A stretch of DNA of 19,733 bases from Candidatus Avipropionibacterium avicola (GCA_018715445.1 DVLP01000283.1:1-19733); one strand, 5' to 3'. Positions 1 through 7,809 are shown, counted from the first letter of the stretch. Notes: a model not told the origin generated them from the letters alone. Program-made: numbers and translations.

Positions 1-1292
1 TCGGCACGATCCAGAAGTACGAGTTCGAGGATCACAGCTACCACGAGGTCGCGGGCGAGGTGCGCAGCTACTTCGCCCACGCGGTCGAGGCCGAGCCGGG
101 GCTGCTCGTCGGCTCCGACCAGGGCGGACCGTTCACCGTCAACGTCGAGACCGGCGAGCGGACCGAGAACTCTGCCTCATTCCATCAGCCGACCCTCATC
201 CAGAAGATCTTCCCCGGCCCCGGCGACAGCATGTACGCCTCGGGCTACATGCAGGGTCTGGCCGAGATCAACACCGACGGCGGCGAACCCAACGAGACCC
301 TCGACAGCGGGCAGTACGAGAGTTGGATCGTCCGCGACGACAAGCTGTGTCTGGCCTCCTATGCCTGGAGCAAGGTGCACGAGTGGGACCCGGCGACACC
401 GGGGACCGCACCCCGACAGCTGTTCACCAGTGCCGATGAGAAGTTCGACCGTCCGTTTGCGATGGCGTACAACCCGGAGCGGGACGAGCTGTACGTGGGC
501 GCGGTCGCCAGCTACGGCGTCTACCAGGGCGGTCTGGCGATCTACGACTTCGACTCCGGCGAGGTCGAGTTCTTCGGCGCGGAGATCGCGCCCGACCAGG
601 GCATCGTGTCCGCGGTGTGGAACCCGCACGACAAACTTCTCTACCTGGGCACGACGATCGACGGTGGGATGGGCACCAACCCGACCAGCATCACCGAGCT
701 CGGACAGTTGGTGGTCTTCGATCCCGAGACCCGCACGGTGGTACGAGCAGAGCCGCCGGTCCGGCTCCGTCAGGGGGTCACCGGGCTGCTGGTCGATCCG
801 GACGGTTCGATCTGGGGTGTGGCCGAGGAGCAACTCATGAAGGTCAGCCCCGACGGCACCGTGCGCACCCTCGGCGCGGTGAGCCCGCGCTACTCCGCTC
901 CGCCGAACTACACCTGGGCCTGGGCGTACCTCAACTGGTCGTCACGGGACCAGATGATCTACGGCTCGGCCGGCGGCAACCTGTTCAAGGTCGATCCGCA
1001 GACCGAGCAGATCACCCAGATCGCTGACAGTGGGGCCAGTTGGGCGGCCACGGACACCCATGGTGACGTCTACTTCTCGTACCGCACTCGCTGCTTCACC
1101 TATCTGGTGCCGCAACCGATCACCGGTGTCGACGACGAGCAGAAGTGTCTCGCGGTCCGGGCCCTGCAGGAGGGGCGGACGCTGGACACCTCGGGACTCG
1201 ACCGGGGTGGTCGCTCGTACTACGAGAAGCTCGCCCAGCGCGTCGCCGATGGCAAGCTCACCGACGCGGAGCAGGGGTACTGCCAGCGCTGA
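1..1292 (+). CDS. Beta-propeller repeat protein, N-terminus cut by the window edge
   Basis: The frame is open from the first complete codon at position 3, so the true start lies upstream. An in-frame GTG at 60 has no reason to be the start, because the propeller-like sequence continues before it. About 429 residues are visible. They contain recurring blade-like strands of the type 'aromatic/hydrophobic - D - x - x - T/S - G' (for example LAIYDFDSGEVEFF, LVVFDPETRTVV, LMKVSPDGTV, LFKVDPQTEQI), typical of six- to eight-bladed propellers such as NHL, SMP-30 or PQQ-like folds. The last 45 or so residues after the final blade form a charged tail ending in YCQR that does not look like a blade. The gene converges on a LacI regulator with 4 bp between stops and lies near a glycoside hydrolase, so a glycan-related role (binding or lyase) is possible. 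No catalytic motif is recognised and any signal peptide would be outside the window. Confidence 0.75.
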   Translation, partial: GTIQKYEFEDHSYHEVAGEVRSYFAHAVEAEPGLLVGSDQGGPFTVNVETGERTENSASFHQPTLIQKIFPGPGDSMYASGYMQGLAEINTDGGEPNETLDSGQYESWIVRDDKLCLASYAWSKVHEWDPATPGTAPRQLFTSADEKFDRPFAMAYNPERDELYVGAVASYGVYQGGLAIYDFDSGEVEFFGAEIAPDQGIVSAVWNPHDKLLYLGTTIDGGMGTNPTSITELGQLVVFDPETRTVVRAEPPVRLRQGVTGLLVDPDGSIWGVAEEQLMKVSPDGTVRTLGAVSPRYSAPPNYTWAWAYLNWSSRDQMIYGSAGGNLFKVDPQTEQITQIADSGASWAATDTHGDVYFSYRTRCFTYLVPQPITGVDDEQKCLAVRALQEGRTLDTSGLDRGGRSYYEKLAQRVADGKLTDAEQGYCQR

Positions 1293-1296
1293 CGCC

Positions 1297-2373
1297 TCAC
1301 CGAGGCAGTTCGAGCTCCCCAGCGCGCGGGGTGCCCACCGATTCGCGCATCACCACGTGGGTGCCGAAGACGACCTCGGCCGGCATCCGGCCCGGCTCCT
1401 CACCGAGGGCGAGCCGGGCGGCCCGGCGGCCGAGCTCGACGAAGGGCATGTGGACCGTGGTCAGCGCGGGGACCAGTGCGTCGACATGGCGCATGTCGTC
1501 GAAGCCGACGATCGACAGGTCCTGCGGCAGGTCGAGCCCGAGCTGGCGGGCGCCGCGGATGGCGCCCAGGGCGAGGGTGTCGCTCTCGGCGAAGATCGCC
1601 GTGATGTCGGGATGCGCCTCCAGCAGGGTGCGCACCCCCTCCTGCCCGGTGCCGGGGAGCAGGGGTCCTTCGACCGTACGACTCGGCTCGGCGGCGAGCC
1701 CGTGGTCGGCGAAGGCCTGGGCCACCCCACGTTGGCGGGCATCGGAGGTGGAGTAGCCCCGGGGGCCGCGGATGACGCCGATCGAACGGTGCCCACGTCC
1801 GACGAGCACGCCGACGGCGGCGGCTGCGCCACCCGCGCTGTCGTAGTCGAGGACGGTCAGCCCGGGGGTGGCGAGCCCTTCGACGCCGCGACCGCAGAAC
1901 AGCAACGGCACGTCGCGATCCTGCATCCGCGCGGCGACCGAGGCGACCGTGCTGTGCCACCGCTGGTCCGGGTAGACCCCTCCGATGACGATCACCGCAC
2001 CGACCCGGGCGTCGTCGGTCAGTGCTTCCAGGATGGCCAGCTCGCGGTCGAGGTCGGCCTGGGTGACCGAGATCGTGCAGGTCCGTCCGGCGTGGGCGCT
2101 GGCGTCCTCCACCCCGGCCACGGCCGAGGCGATCACCAGATGCCCCAGCGTCGATGCGACGATCGCGACCTGCGGCTCGGAGTGCCGGCCCCGGCGGATC
2201 CTCCGGTAACCGAGGGCCTCGACGGCGGCCAGGACCCGATCCCGGGTGCCGTCGGTCATGGGATGGTCCCCGCTCAGGGCCCGTGACGCGGTCGCCAGGG
2301 AGACCCCAGCATGCTCGGCCACATCCTTCAGGGTCGGCACATCACTGCCGGTCCGTCCGCGCCCCATCGCCAC
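1297..2373 (-). CDS. LacI-family transcriptional regulator
   Basis: The product has 358 residues. The N-terminus carries the LacI helix-turn-helix and hinge (TLKDVAEHAGVSLATASRAL, followed by a YRR-type hinge helix), and the rest is a periplasmic-binding-protein-like effector domain. The signature GAVIVIGG comes near mid-protein, and the late motifs AIFAESDTLALGAIRGARQLG and LSIVGFDDM are classic for the family. It should be a sugar-responsive dimeric repressor. The start is uncertain: GTG 2373, ATG 2367 and GTG 2340 are all in frame. The last would start directly at PTLKDV, the commonest LacI beginning, and none has a strong ribosome-binding site. It follows the glycoside hydrolase gene on the same strand after a 100-bp gap containing two perfect palindromes, so it probably controls the hydrolase and/or the convergent propeller locus. 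Confidence 0.93.
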   Translation of the reverse strand: MAMGRGRTGSDVPTLKDVAEHAGVSLATASRALSGDHPMTDGTRDRVLAAVEALGYRRIRRGRHSEPQVAIVASTLGHLVIASAVAGVEDASAHAGRTCTISVTQADLDRELAILEALTDDARVGAVIVIGGVYPDQRWHSTVASVAARMQDRDVPLLFCGRGVEGLATPGLTVLDYDSAGGAAAAVGVLVGRGHRSIGVIRGPRGYSTSDARQRGVAQAFADHGLAAEPSRTVEGPLLPGTGQEGVRTLLEAHPDITAIFAESDTLALGAIRGARQLGLDLPQDLSIVGFDDMRHVDALVPALTTVHMPFVELGRRAARLALGEEPGRMPAEVVFGTHVVMRESVGTPRAGELELPR

Positions 2374-2445
2374 ATCCCATCAGTCGCTGTAATTTCCCTC
2401 CCAGTTTTCCACATCGGAGTGCGCCACGTCAGGCAAGGAGCGGAG

Positions 2446-2474
2446 CCCGTACGGGGACGACCACCGTGCACGGT
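2446..2474. promoter_or_regulatory. Two perfect palindromes between hydrolase and LacI genes (possible operators)
   Basis: CCCGTACGGG (2446-2455) and ACCGTGCACGGT (2463-2474) are perfect 10- and 12-bp palindromes whose centres are 18 bp apart. The second overlaps the hydrolase stop codon. LacI regulators bind palindromes of about this size, so autoregulatory operators are possible. As RNA they could only make short loopless hairpins and there is no T-run, so a terminator is less likely. CGTACG is common in this window, which weakens the first site. Confidence 0.3.
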
Positions 2475-3916
2475 CACCAGTCGCCGGCGGTGCCGGCCCC
2501 GGCTGCGGAGCTGAGCTGTTCGGACGTCCCGGGCACCAGGTCCACCACGGCAACACCCGAACCGGCCAGCGGGACGTCGATGATCGTTCGTCCTGCCTCC
2601 TGACCGGTGGCGGGCGGCAGGATCGCGAGTCGGTCCACCGCGTCGTGGATCGTCAGCTGGTCCACCACGAGTGGCACGGGATGCTCGATGGTGACCCGGG
2701 CCAGGTCCACCTCCTCATCCACGTTCGCCACCACCACCCGCAGACCACGCTTGCCCCGGCCTACGGCAGCACCGACGACCTCCGGATCGCTGCAGGTCAA
2801 CGGCCAGTGGTCCCCACCGCTGCGCAACAGCTGGGCGAAGATGTCGAAGGCCAGACCCCGGTGGTTCGGCTGCCCGCTGGCGTCGAACAGTCCCCAGCGG
2901 GGCGAGGTGTTCGCCGAGTAGTAGTGCGCCTGGTCAATCGGCGCGGACTGCATCACCAGCAGTGCCCCCAGCGTGTGGGCCAGACCTGCCGGGCCCTGCA
3001 TCTGCTCGGTCAGCCGGGCGACGTGGTCGTGGCGCTGTGCCTTGTAGGCGCTGAAGATGGTGCGCCGTCCGTCGCCGTGGACCGGACGCAGGGACCACTC
3101 CCCGAGGTGGCTCTCGGCCCCGGTGAGGCCACAGTCGTCGAGGAAGGCCCGTACGGCTTGCGATGCGGTGGTGATCGTGCCCAGATCTGGCAGATAGGCG
3201 TGCCAGGACACGAAGTCCACCGGTACGCCGCGCTCGGCCAGCTCGGCGATTCCTTGGCCCCACGCAGAATCTGGCTGCAGGACGCTGGTGGCGAACCCGG
3301 ACAGCCCGACCCTCAGCTCGGGATCGACCTGCTTGATCGCGTGGGCGACCCGGTCGTAGCGGTCGAAGAGCTCCTGCGGCGTACCGTCCCAGTTCTTCGG
3401 TCCGTGGGGTTCGTTCCAGAACTCCCACCACCGGATGCCCCACGCATGACCGTCCGCCCAGCCGTGGTTGTAGTGCCGCACGACATTGGCGCAGACCCGG
3501 GCCAGGGCCTCAGGATCCCAACGATGCTGGGAGTTCCACATCAATCGCGGTTGGTGCTCGATGCTCTCACCGAGCCGGAAGTAGATCTCGATCCCGGCAT
3601 CACGCAGGTGGCCCAGGAGATCGTCGGTCAGCGCGAACTCGTAGCTGTCCGGATCGTCGGGGTCGGCTGTCGGGTCAGGGAAGAGATGATGCAGGTCAAC
3701 CGTGTTGTGGGCGTCGAACGGTGCGTCGTGAAGTCTGGCGACCGGGATCTGCCAGCGCTGGTACCAGGGAGTGAGGTCGAGCCAGTAGTTGCCGGAGACG
3801 CCGGCCCCGTTCACGCCATTGACCAGCCTCAGCGGGACGGGTCGCGCAGTGGTGTCCAGGCTGAGCCGGGCCGTGGCGCCCAACGAGGAGGGCCGGGGAG
3901 ACGCAGGTGTCGCCAT
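2474..3916 (-). CDS. Clan GH-A glycoside hydrolase, GH39-like (beta-xylosidase type)
   Basis: The product has 480 residues and no signal peptide, so it is probably cytoplasmic. An (alpha/beta)8 barrel spans roughly residues 30-370. WWEFWNEP at 163-170 places the acid/base at E169. HLGEW at 270-274 places the likely nucleophile at E273. RLHDAPF near 61-67 and DFVSWHAY near 234-241 are further GH-A/GH39-like landmarks. A C-terminal beta-sandwich of about 100 residues follows, as in GH39 beta-xylosidases and alpha-L-iduronidases. The likely role is release of xylose or a related sugar from imported oligosaccharides; the exact substrate cannot be read from sequence. ATG 3916 has no Shine-Dalgarno, but a TAGCCT -10-like box lies 6 nt upstream, which suits a leaderless transcript. 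The LacI gene lies downstream on the same strand. Confidence 0.8.
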   Translation of the reverse strand: MATPASPRPSSLGATARLSLDTTARPVPLRLVNGVNGAGVSGNYWLDLTPWYQRWQIPVARLHDAPFDAHNTVDLHHLFPDPTADPDDPDSYEFALTDDLLGHLRDAGIEIYFRLGESIEHQPRLMWNSQHRWDPEALARVCANVVRHYNHGWADGHAWGIRWWEFWNEPHGPKNWDGTPQELFDRYDRVAHAIKQVDPELRVGLSGFATSVLQPDSAWGQGIAELAERGVPVDFVSWHAYLPDLGTITTASQAVRAFLDDCGLTGAESHLGEWSLRPVHGDGRRTIFSAYKAQRHDHVARLTEQMQGPAGLAHTLGALLVMQSAPIDQAHYYSANTSPRWGLFDASGQPNHRGLAFDIFAQLLRSGGDHWPLTCSDPEVVGAAVGRGKRGLRVVVANVDEEVDLARVTIEHPVPLVVDQLTIHDAVDRLAILPPATGQEAGRTIIDVPLAGSGVAVVDLVPGTSEQLSSAAGAGTAGDW

Positions 3917-3922
3917 GGGATC

Positions 3923-3928
3923 AGGCTA
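3923..3928 (-). promoter_or_regulatory. -10 box for leaderless glycoside hydrolase transcript
   Basis: On the minus strand TAGCCT (TANNNT consensus) is followed by 6 nt and then the ATG at 3916, so transcription should start at or next to the start codon. No convincing -35 was found. The absence of a Shine-Dalgarno fits leaderless initiation, which is common in actinobacteria. Confidence 0.45.
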
Positions 3929-3962
3929 GCGTCAGCGCGATGCCGACTGATCGGATTTCGGC

Positions 3963-3993
3963 TTGCACCGAGCCGGGGCCCCCCGAGTACGGT
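3963..3993 (+). promoter_or_regulatory. Promoter for leaderless Eis-like gene
   Basis: A TTGCAC -35-like box (3963-3968), a 19-bp spacer and a TACGGT -10 box (3988-3993) lie 6 nt before GTG 4000. This geometry predicts a leaderless mRNA and supports GTG 4000 as the translation start. A second -10-like TAGCGT (3927-3932) stands 7 nt before an in-frame ATG at 3940 and is an alternative. Confidence 0.45.
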
Positions 3994-3999
3994 GGGCGG

Positions 4000-5250
4000 G
4001 TGAATCTCGAGCTCCACTCCCTGTCCTCAGACGCCGATCCCGCTGCAGTACGGAAGTGGTGGGAAGCCGTACGACTCGGGTTCCACCAGGGCCGGGGCAA
4101 CGACGACTCGTTCAACCGGTTCCTGGCTGATTCGAAGGTCGATGCCACGACGATGTGGCAGGTGCCCGACCCGGACGATCCGCAGGGACTGCCGGTCGGG
4201 ACCCTGGTCGGGTTCGACAAGTCGATCAACGCCGGTCACGCCGATCTGCCGGCCCGCCTGATCAGTGACGTCACGGTGCGGCCGACCCATCGACGACGTG
4301 GACTGCTGCGCCGCATGATCACCGCCGACCTCACCGACGCCCGCGAGCGCGGCCTGCCGGTGGCCGCCCTGACCGTCACCGAGGCGACGATCTATTCACG
4401 ATTCGGATTCGGCGTCACCACCACCGGGCAGCGCATCGAGGTGGAGAGCGCGGAGCGTTTCGGTTTCCAGCCCGGAGTGGAGCCAACCGGACGGGTGCGC
4501 CTGGTCGCCCCCGGCGACGGAATCCACGCCATCAACGCCGTCTTCACCCAGTTCCATGCCCAGACCCGCGGCTCGGTGCAGTGGCCACAGTTCTACCAGG
4601 ACTGGATGTCCGGGGCCTACGACCACGAGGCCGACGGCCCGGACAAGAAGACCTGGTGCGCCCTGCACGTCACCGCGGACGACCAGGTCGACGGGTTCGC
4701 CCTCTACCGCATCGGCGAGCGGGGCGACGGTCCCCGACCCGTCGAGGTCTCGATGTTGATCGCCACGAACCCGGCCGCGCACCTCGGCCTGTGGCAGTAC
4801 CTCGCCTCGATCGACCTGACCGGGATCGTGAAGTACCACAACGCTCCGCTGGACGATCCGCTGCCGTGGGCGATGCGCGACCGGCGCGGCTACAAGGTCG
4901 TCGGGCTCGGCGACCGGGTGTGGACCCGGATCCTGGACCCGATCCGCTGCCTGTCCGCGCGCCCGTGGCGGGCGGACGGCTCGATCGTGGTCGGGATCGA
5001 CGACCCGATGGACCTGGCCGGTGGCCGGTTCCGGATCACCACCACCGCCGGGACCGCCGAGGTCAGCGCCACCGACGAGCCCGCCGCGGTCACCATCCCG
5101 ATCGACGTCCTGGCCGGGCTGTGGCTGGGCGGGGCGAAGGTGCCGCAGATCGCGGCCACCGGACGCCTGGGTGGCACCCCGGAGGCCATCGAGGAGCTCA
5201 GCGAGCTGATGGACCTGGCGACACCGCCGTACGGCGTGACCTTCTTCTGA
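4000..5250 (+). CDS. Eis-like GNAT N-acetyltransferase
   Basis: From GTG 4000 the product has 416 residues, close to Mycobacterium tuberculosis Eis, whose N-terminus it also matches in position. An N-terminal GNAT domain carries the acetyl-CoA site VTVRPTHRRRGLLRRMI (about 91-107), nearly the Eis sequence. ATIYSRFGFG (129-138) supplies Y132, equivalent to the Eis general-acid tyrosine. A second GNAT-like region and a C-terminal sterol-carrier-like domain follow. The chain ends in Phe (GVTFF); in Eis the C-terminal carboxylate of a terminal Phe acts as general base. So both catalytic elements appear present. Eis enzymes acetylate amines on aminoglycosides, polyamines and lysine side chains; the substrate here is unknown. 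In-frame starts at 3907 and 3940 are possible but would lengthen the N-terminus beyond the family norm. The stop codon directly abuts the stop of the convergent gene. Confidence 0.88.
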   Translation: MNLELHSLSSDADPAAVRKWWEAVRLGFHQGRGNDDSFNRFLADSKVDATTMWQVPDPDDPQGLPVGTLVGFDKSINAGHADLPARLISDVTVRPTHRRRGLLRRMITADLTDARERGLPVAALTVTEATIYSRFGFGVTTTGQRIEVESAERFGFQPGVEPTGRVRLVAPGDGIHAINAVFTQFHAQTRGSVQWPQFYQDWMSGAYDHEADGPDKKTWCALHVTADDQVDGFALYRIGERGDGPRPVEVSMLIATNPAAHLGLWQYLASIDLTGIVKYHNAPLDDPLPWAMRDRRGYKVVGLGDRVWTRILDPIRCLSARPWRADGSIVVGIDDPMDLAGGRFRITTTAGTAEVSATDEPAAVTIPIDVLAGLWLGGAKVPQIAATGRLGGTPEAIEELSELMDLATPPYGVTFF

Positions 5251-6255
5251 TCAGCCGACGACCAACACCCGCTGCAGGATGTCGGCCACGGTGATGACGC
5301 CCAGGGGTGCCTCACCGGTGCCGACCACGGCCAACTGGTTGCGCGTCTCCCGCAGCTGCGCCACCGCCTGGTAGACGGGCAGCTCGGGGTCGAGCACCAG
5401 CAACGGCCGGGCGTACGGCGCCAACGGTTCGTCGGCACCGGCGGTGAGCACGTCACGCACGTGCACCAGCCCGGTGAGCCGGCCGCCGTCGGACAGCAGG
5501 ATCCGCAGGTGCCCCGAGCTCGTGGCCACTTCCCGGACCCGGGCGACGGTGTCGTCGACCGTGACCGCCACCGGCGGATCGGCCTCGTCGACCAGGTCGG
5601 CCACGGTCAACCGCTCCAGCTCCAGCACCCCGGTGACCTGTGCGGTGAACCGGGCGTCGAGGGCTCCGACGTTGGCCGAGTGGCGGACCAGCTGCTGCAG
5701 GTCGTCACTGGTCTGGCCGTTGGCGATCTCGTTGGTCGGCTCGACCCCGCAGCGGCGCAACAACCAGTTGGCACTGGAGTTCAACGCCACCAGCAGCGGG
5801 CGGGTCACCCACATGAAGGCCCGCATCGGCAGGGCCAGCAGGGTGGCCGACGCCTCCGGGTGGGCGATCGCCCAGGACTTGGGAGCCATCTCCCCCACCA
5901 CCAGGTGCAGGAAGGTGACGACCAACAGCGCGAGCACGAAGGAGATGATGTCGCCGGCGACCTTCGGCAGGCCGAGGCCCTCGAGCGGGATCATCAGCCA
6001 GTGGTGGACCGCCGGCTTGGTGATGGCACCCAGTGCCAGGGTGCAGGCGGTGATCCCCAACTGCGACCCGGCCAGCAGGACGGTCAGCTCGGACGAACTG
6101 CGCAGGGCGGCTCGTGCCGAACGGCTCTGCGGTGCGGCCTCCTCGAGGCGGTGGCGACGAGCGGCCAGCAGGGCGAACTCGATGGCGACGAAGAAGGCCG
6201 ACAACGCGATGATCGCGATCGTGACCGGGACGACGACAGCGGGATGGTCAAGCAT
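5251..6255 (-). CDS. CNNM/DUF21 membrane protein with CBS domains, short form
   Basis: The product has 334 residues. Residues 1-165 form the DUF21 (CNNM transmembrane) domain: TM1 at about 6-30, further hydrophobic segments near 60-80, 100-122 and 140-160, and the conserved GEMAPKSWAI at 121-130. A CBS pair spans about 215-333. The C-terminal CorC_HlyC domain found in its upstream partner is missing, because the protein stops right after CBS2. ATG 6255 overlaps the upstream gene's end by 8 nt (6248-6255), indicating translational coupling. A longer in-frame reading up to 6432 lies wholly within the upstream gene and lacks family sequence, so I did not use it. Families of this type are linked to Mg2+/Co2+ efflux or homeostasis. 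It probably forms a heteromer with the upstream product. Confidence 0.9.
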   Translation of the reverse strand: MLDHPAVVVPVTIAIIALSAFFVAIEFALLAARRHRLEEAAPQSRSARAALRSSSELTVLLAGSQLGITACTLALGAITKPAVHHWLMIPLEGLGLPKVAGDIISFVLALLVVTFLHLVVGEMAPKSWAIAHPEASATLLALPMRAFMWVTRPLLVALNSSANWLLRRCGVEPTNEIANGQTSDDLQQLVRHSANVGALDARFTAQVTGVLELERLTVADLVDEADPPVAVTVDDTVARVREVATSSGHLRILLSDGGRLTGLVHVRDVLTAGADEPLAPYARPLLVLDPELPVYQAVAQLRETRNQLAVVGTGEAPLGVITVADILQRVLVVG

Positions 6256-7633
6256 GCTCAGCCTCCTGCTCGTCCTCGTCGCTGTCGGGCAGCTCGACCA
6301 CGTCGATCCGCAGCCGCGACGGGACATGCCGCTCGACCTCGGTGACCTCGGCGACCAGGGCCCGTGGGACCGGACGACCCGGCTCGGCCAGCTCGGCGGT
6401 GTCCAGGGGGAGGTGAATCTCCACCCGGTCACCGATCTCGGGCAGTGCGCCGTGACCGGCGATCACCAGTCCGGCCAGGGTTTCCTGGTCGCCACGGGGC
6501 AGCTCCCGTCCGATCGCTCGCTCGACCTCGTCCAGCGGTGTCTCACCGAGCACCAGCCATCGGTCCTCGCCGTCCTGGCTCACCCAGGCGGTCGGTTCCG
6601 GGTCGTGCTCGTCGACCAGGTCGCCCATGATCTCCTCGGCCATGTCCTCAACGGTGACGATGCCTGCCAGGCCGCCGTACTCGTCGATCACACAGGCCAG
6701 TTCCTCGCCGGACTCGGTGAGGGCGGCCAGTGCATCGGGCAGTCCCATCGTGGTCGGCACGAGCACGCCGGGCCGGGTGATCGTGGCCACCCGGTCGCCG
6801 TCGCGCTCCGCAGGCAGGTCCAGCAGGTCGTGCAGGTCCACCACCCCGGCCACGTCGCGCTGCGCGTCGATCACCGGGTAGCGGGAGTGCTCGGTGGCCA
6901 TCCGATGGCGTACGTCGGCAATGGTGTCGTCGATCTGGACGACCCCGGTGCGGGCCAGCGGCACCATCGCGTGCTCGACGTCACGCTCGGGGAAGTCGAT
7001 GATCCGGTCGATCAGCACCGACAGGTCCTGCGGCAGGGCCCCGGCCACTGCTGAGTCGGCGACGATGTGCTCGAGGTCCTGACGGGTCGCGGCGTGCTCG
7101 ACATCGTGGACCGGCTCGATCCGGAAGAGTCGCAGCAGCAGGTTCGAGGCCTTGTCGAAGAAGGCGATCAGCCAGCCCAGGACGAGCAGGTAGATGCTGG
7201 TCGAGCGGGCGAGCTTGGTCGCCACCTGTTCGGGGCGGGCGATGGCCAGGTTCTTCGGGAACAGCTCACCGAACAGCATCTGCACCAGGGTGGACACCAG
7301 CAGCGCCACCACGGTGCCGATCGCGAGTCCGACCCCGGTCGGGACGGACACCCCCAGTGCGGTGCTGATCGAGCGCCCGATCAACGGTTCGGCCACGTAG
7401 CCGACCAGCAGTCCGGTGATGGTGATGCCGAGTTGGGCGCCCGAGAGCATGAACGAGGTGCGCTTGGTGACCGCCAGTGCCCGGGTGGCCGCCGCGTCCC
7501 CCTGGGCGGCCCGGGCGGACAACCGTGACCGGTCGACCGCCATGTAGGCGAACTCCTGGGCGACGAAGTACCCCGTGACGACGGTGATGGCGAGCACCAC
7601 GACGATGCCCAGCGCCAGGGTGAGCGCCCACAT
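6248..7633 (-). CDS. CNNM/hemolysin-C family transporter (DUF21-CBS-CorC_HlyC)
   Basis: The product has 461 residues. DUF21 occupies about 1-175, with TM1 at 5-28, further membrane segments near 64-82, 98-122 and 145-165, and the conserved FGELFPKNLAIARPE at 121-135. The CBS pair is at about 218-340, including CVIDEYGGLAGIVTVEDMAE (314-333), the hallmark of the CorC/HlyC group. The CorC_HlyC domain is at about 350-445, then a short acidic tail. Family members are implicated in Mg2+/Co2+ efflux; the older name hemolysin is not evidence of toxin activity. ATG 7633 is preceded by GGAGG with 5-nt spacing, but that site sits inside a predicted hairpin. It is the first gene of a two-gene operon with the 8-nt overlapping short paralogue. 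Confidence 0.93.
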   Translation of the reverse strand: MWALTLALGIVVVLAITVVTGYFVAQEFAYMAVDRSRLSARAAQGDAAATRALAVTKRTSFMLSGAQLGITITGLLVGYVAEPLIGRSISTALGVSVPTGVGLAIGTVVALLVSTLVQMLFGELFPKNLAIARPEQVATKLARSTSIYLLVLGWLIAFFDKASNLLLRLFRIEPVHDVEHAATRQDLEHIVADSAVAGALPQDLSVLIDRIIDFPERDVEHAMVPLARTGVVQIDDTIADVRHRMATEHSRYPVIDAQRDVAGVVDLHDLLDLPAERDGDRVATITRPGVLVPTTMGLPDALAALTESGEELACVIDEYGGLAGIVTVEDMAEEIMGDLVDEHDPEPTAWVSQDGEDRWLVLGETPLDEVERAIGRELPRGDQETLAGLVIAGHGALPEIGDRVEIHLPLDTAELAEPGRPVPRALVAEVTEVERHVPSRLRIDVVELPDSDEDEQEAEHA

Positions 7634-7638
7634 CAGTT

Positions 7639-7672
7639 CCTCCCCCCTTCACGCAGTTGTGACGAAGGGAGG
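7639..7672 (-). promoter_or_regulatory. Shine-Dalgarno-sequestering hairpin ahead of CNNM operon
   Basis: In the minus-strand RNA, CCUCCCUUC (7672-7664), a 13-nt loop, and GAAGGGGGGAGG (7650-7639) can pair over 9 bp with a three-G bulge, or in two alternative 6-bp registers. The 3' arm contains the GGAGG that serves AUG 7633. Pairing would hide the ribosome-binding site. A leader of this kind could respond to ion or other signals, but no known riboswitch consensus (including the M-box) was recognised. Confidence 0.5.
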
Positions 7673-7782
7673 CCGATACTTTGAGATTCCATCAAGGTCC
7701 TTTTGCAGACGGTGACGCCCACACCGTACAGCACGACGGCAACGACACCCCGCCCCCGCGCGGTTTACCGCAGGTCATTCGA

Positions 7783-7809
7783 TCTGCACACCTTCCTGCG
7801 TGGTGCAGA
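7783..7809 (-). terminator. Hairpin downstream of P5C dehydrogenase
   Basis: TCTGCAC (7783-7789) and GTGCAGA (7803-7809) form a perfect 7-bp stem with a 13-nt loop, about 90 nt past the P5C dehydrogenase stop and before the CNNM operon. No T-run follows. It is a possible weak terminator or processing structure. Confidence 0.35.

Noticed and set aside
2338..2380. Short upstream reading frame starting at ATG 2380 (minus strand) ending near the alternative LacI start
   Set aside because: Its possible Shine-Dalgarno is about 16 nt away, too far, and 12 codons is within chance expectation.
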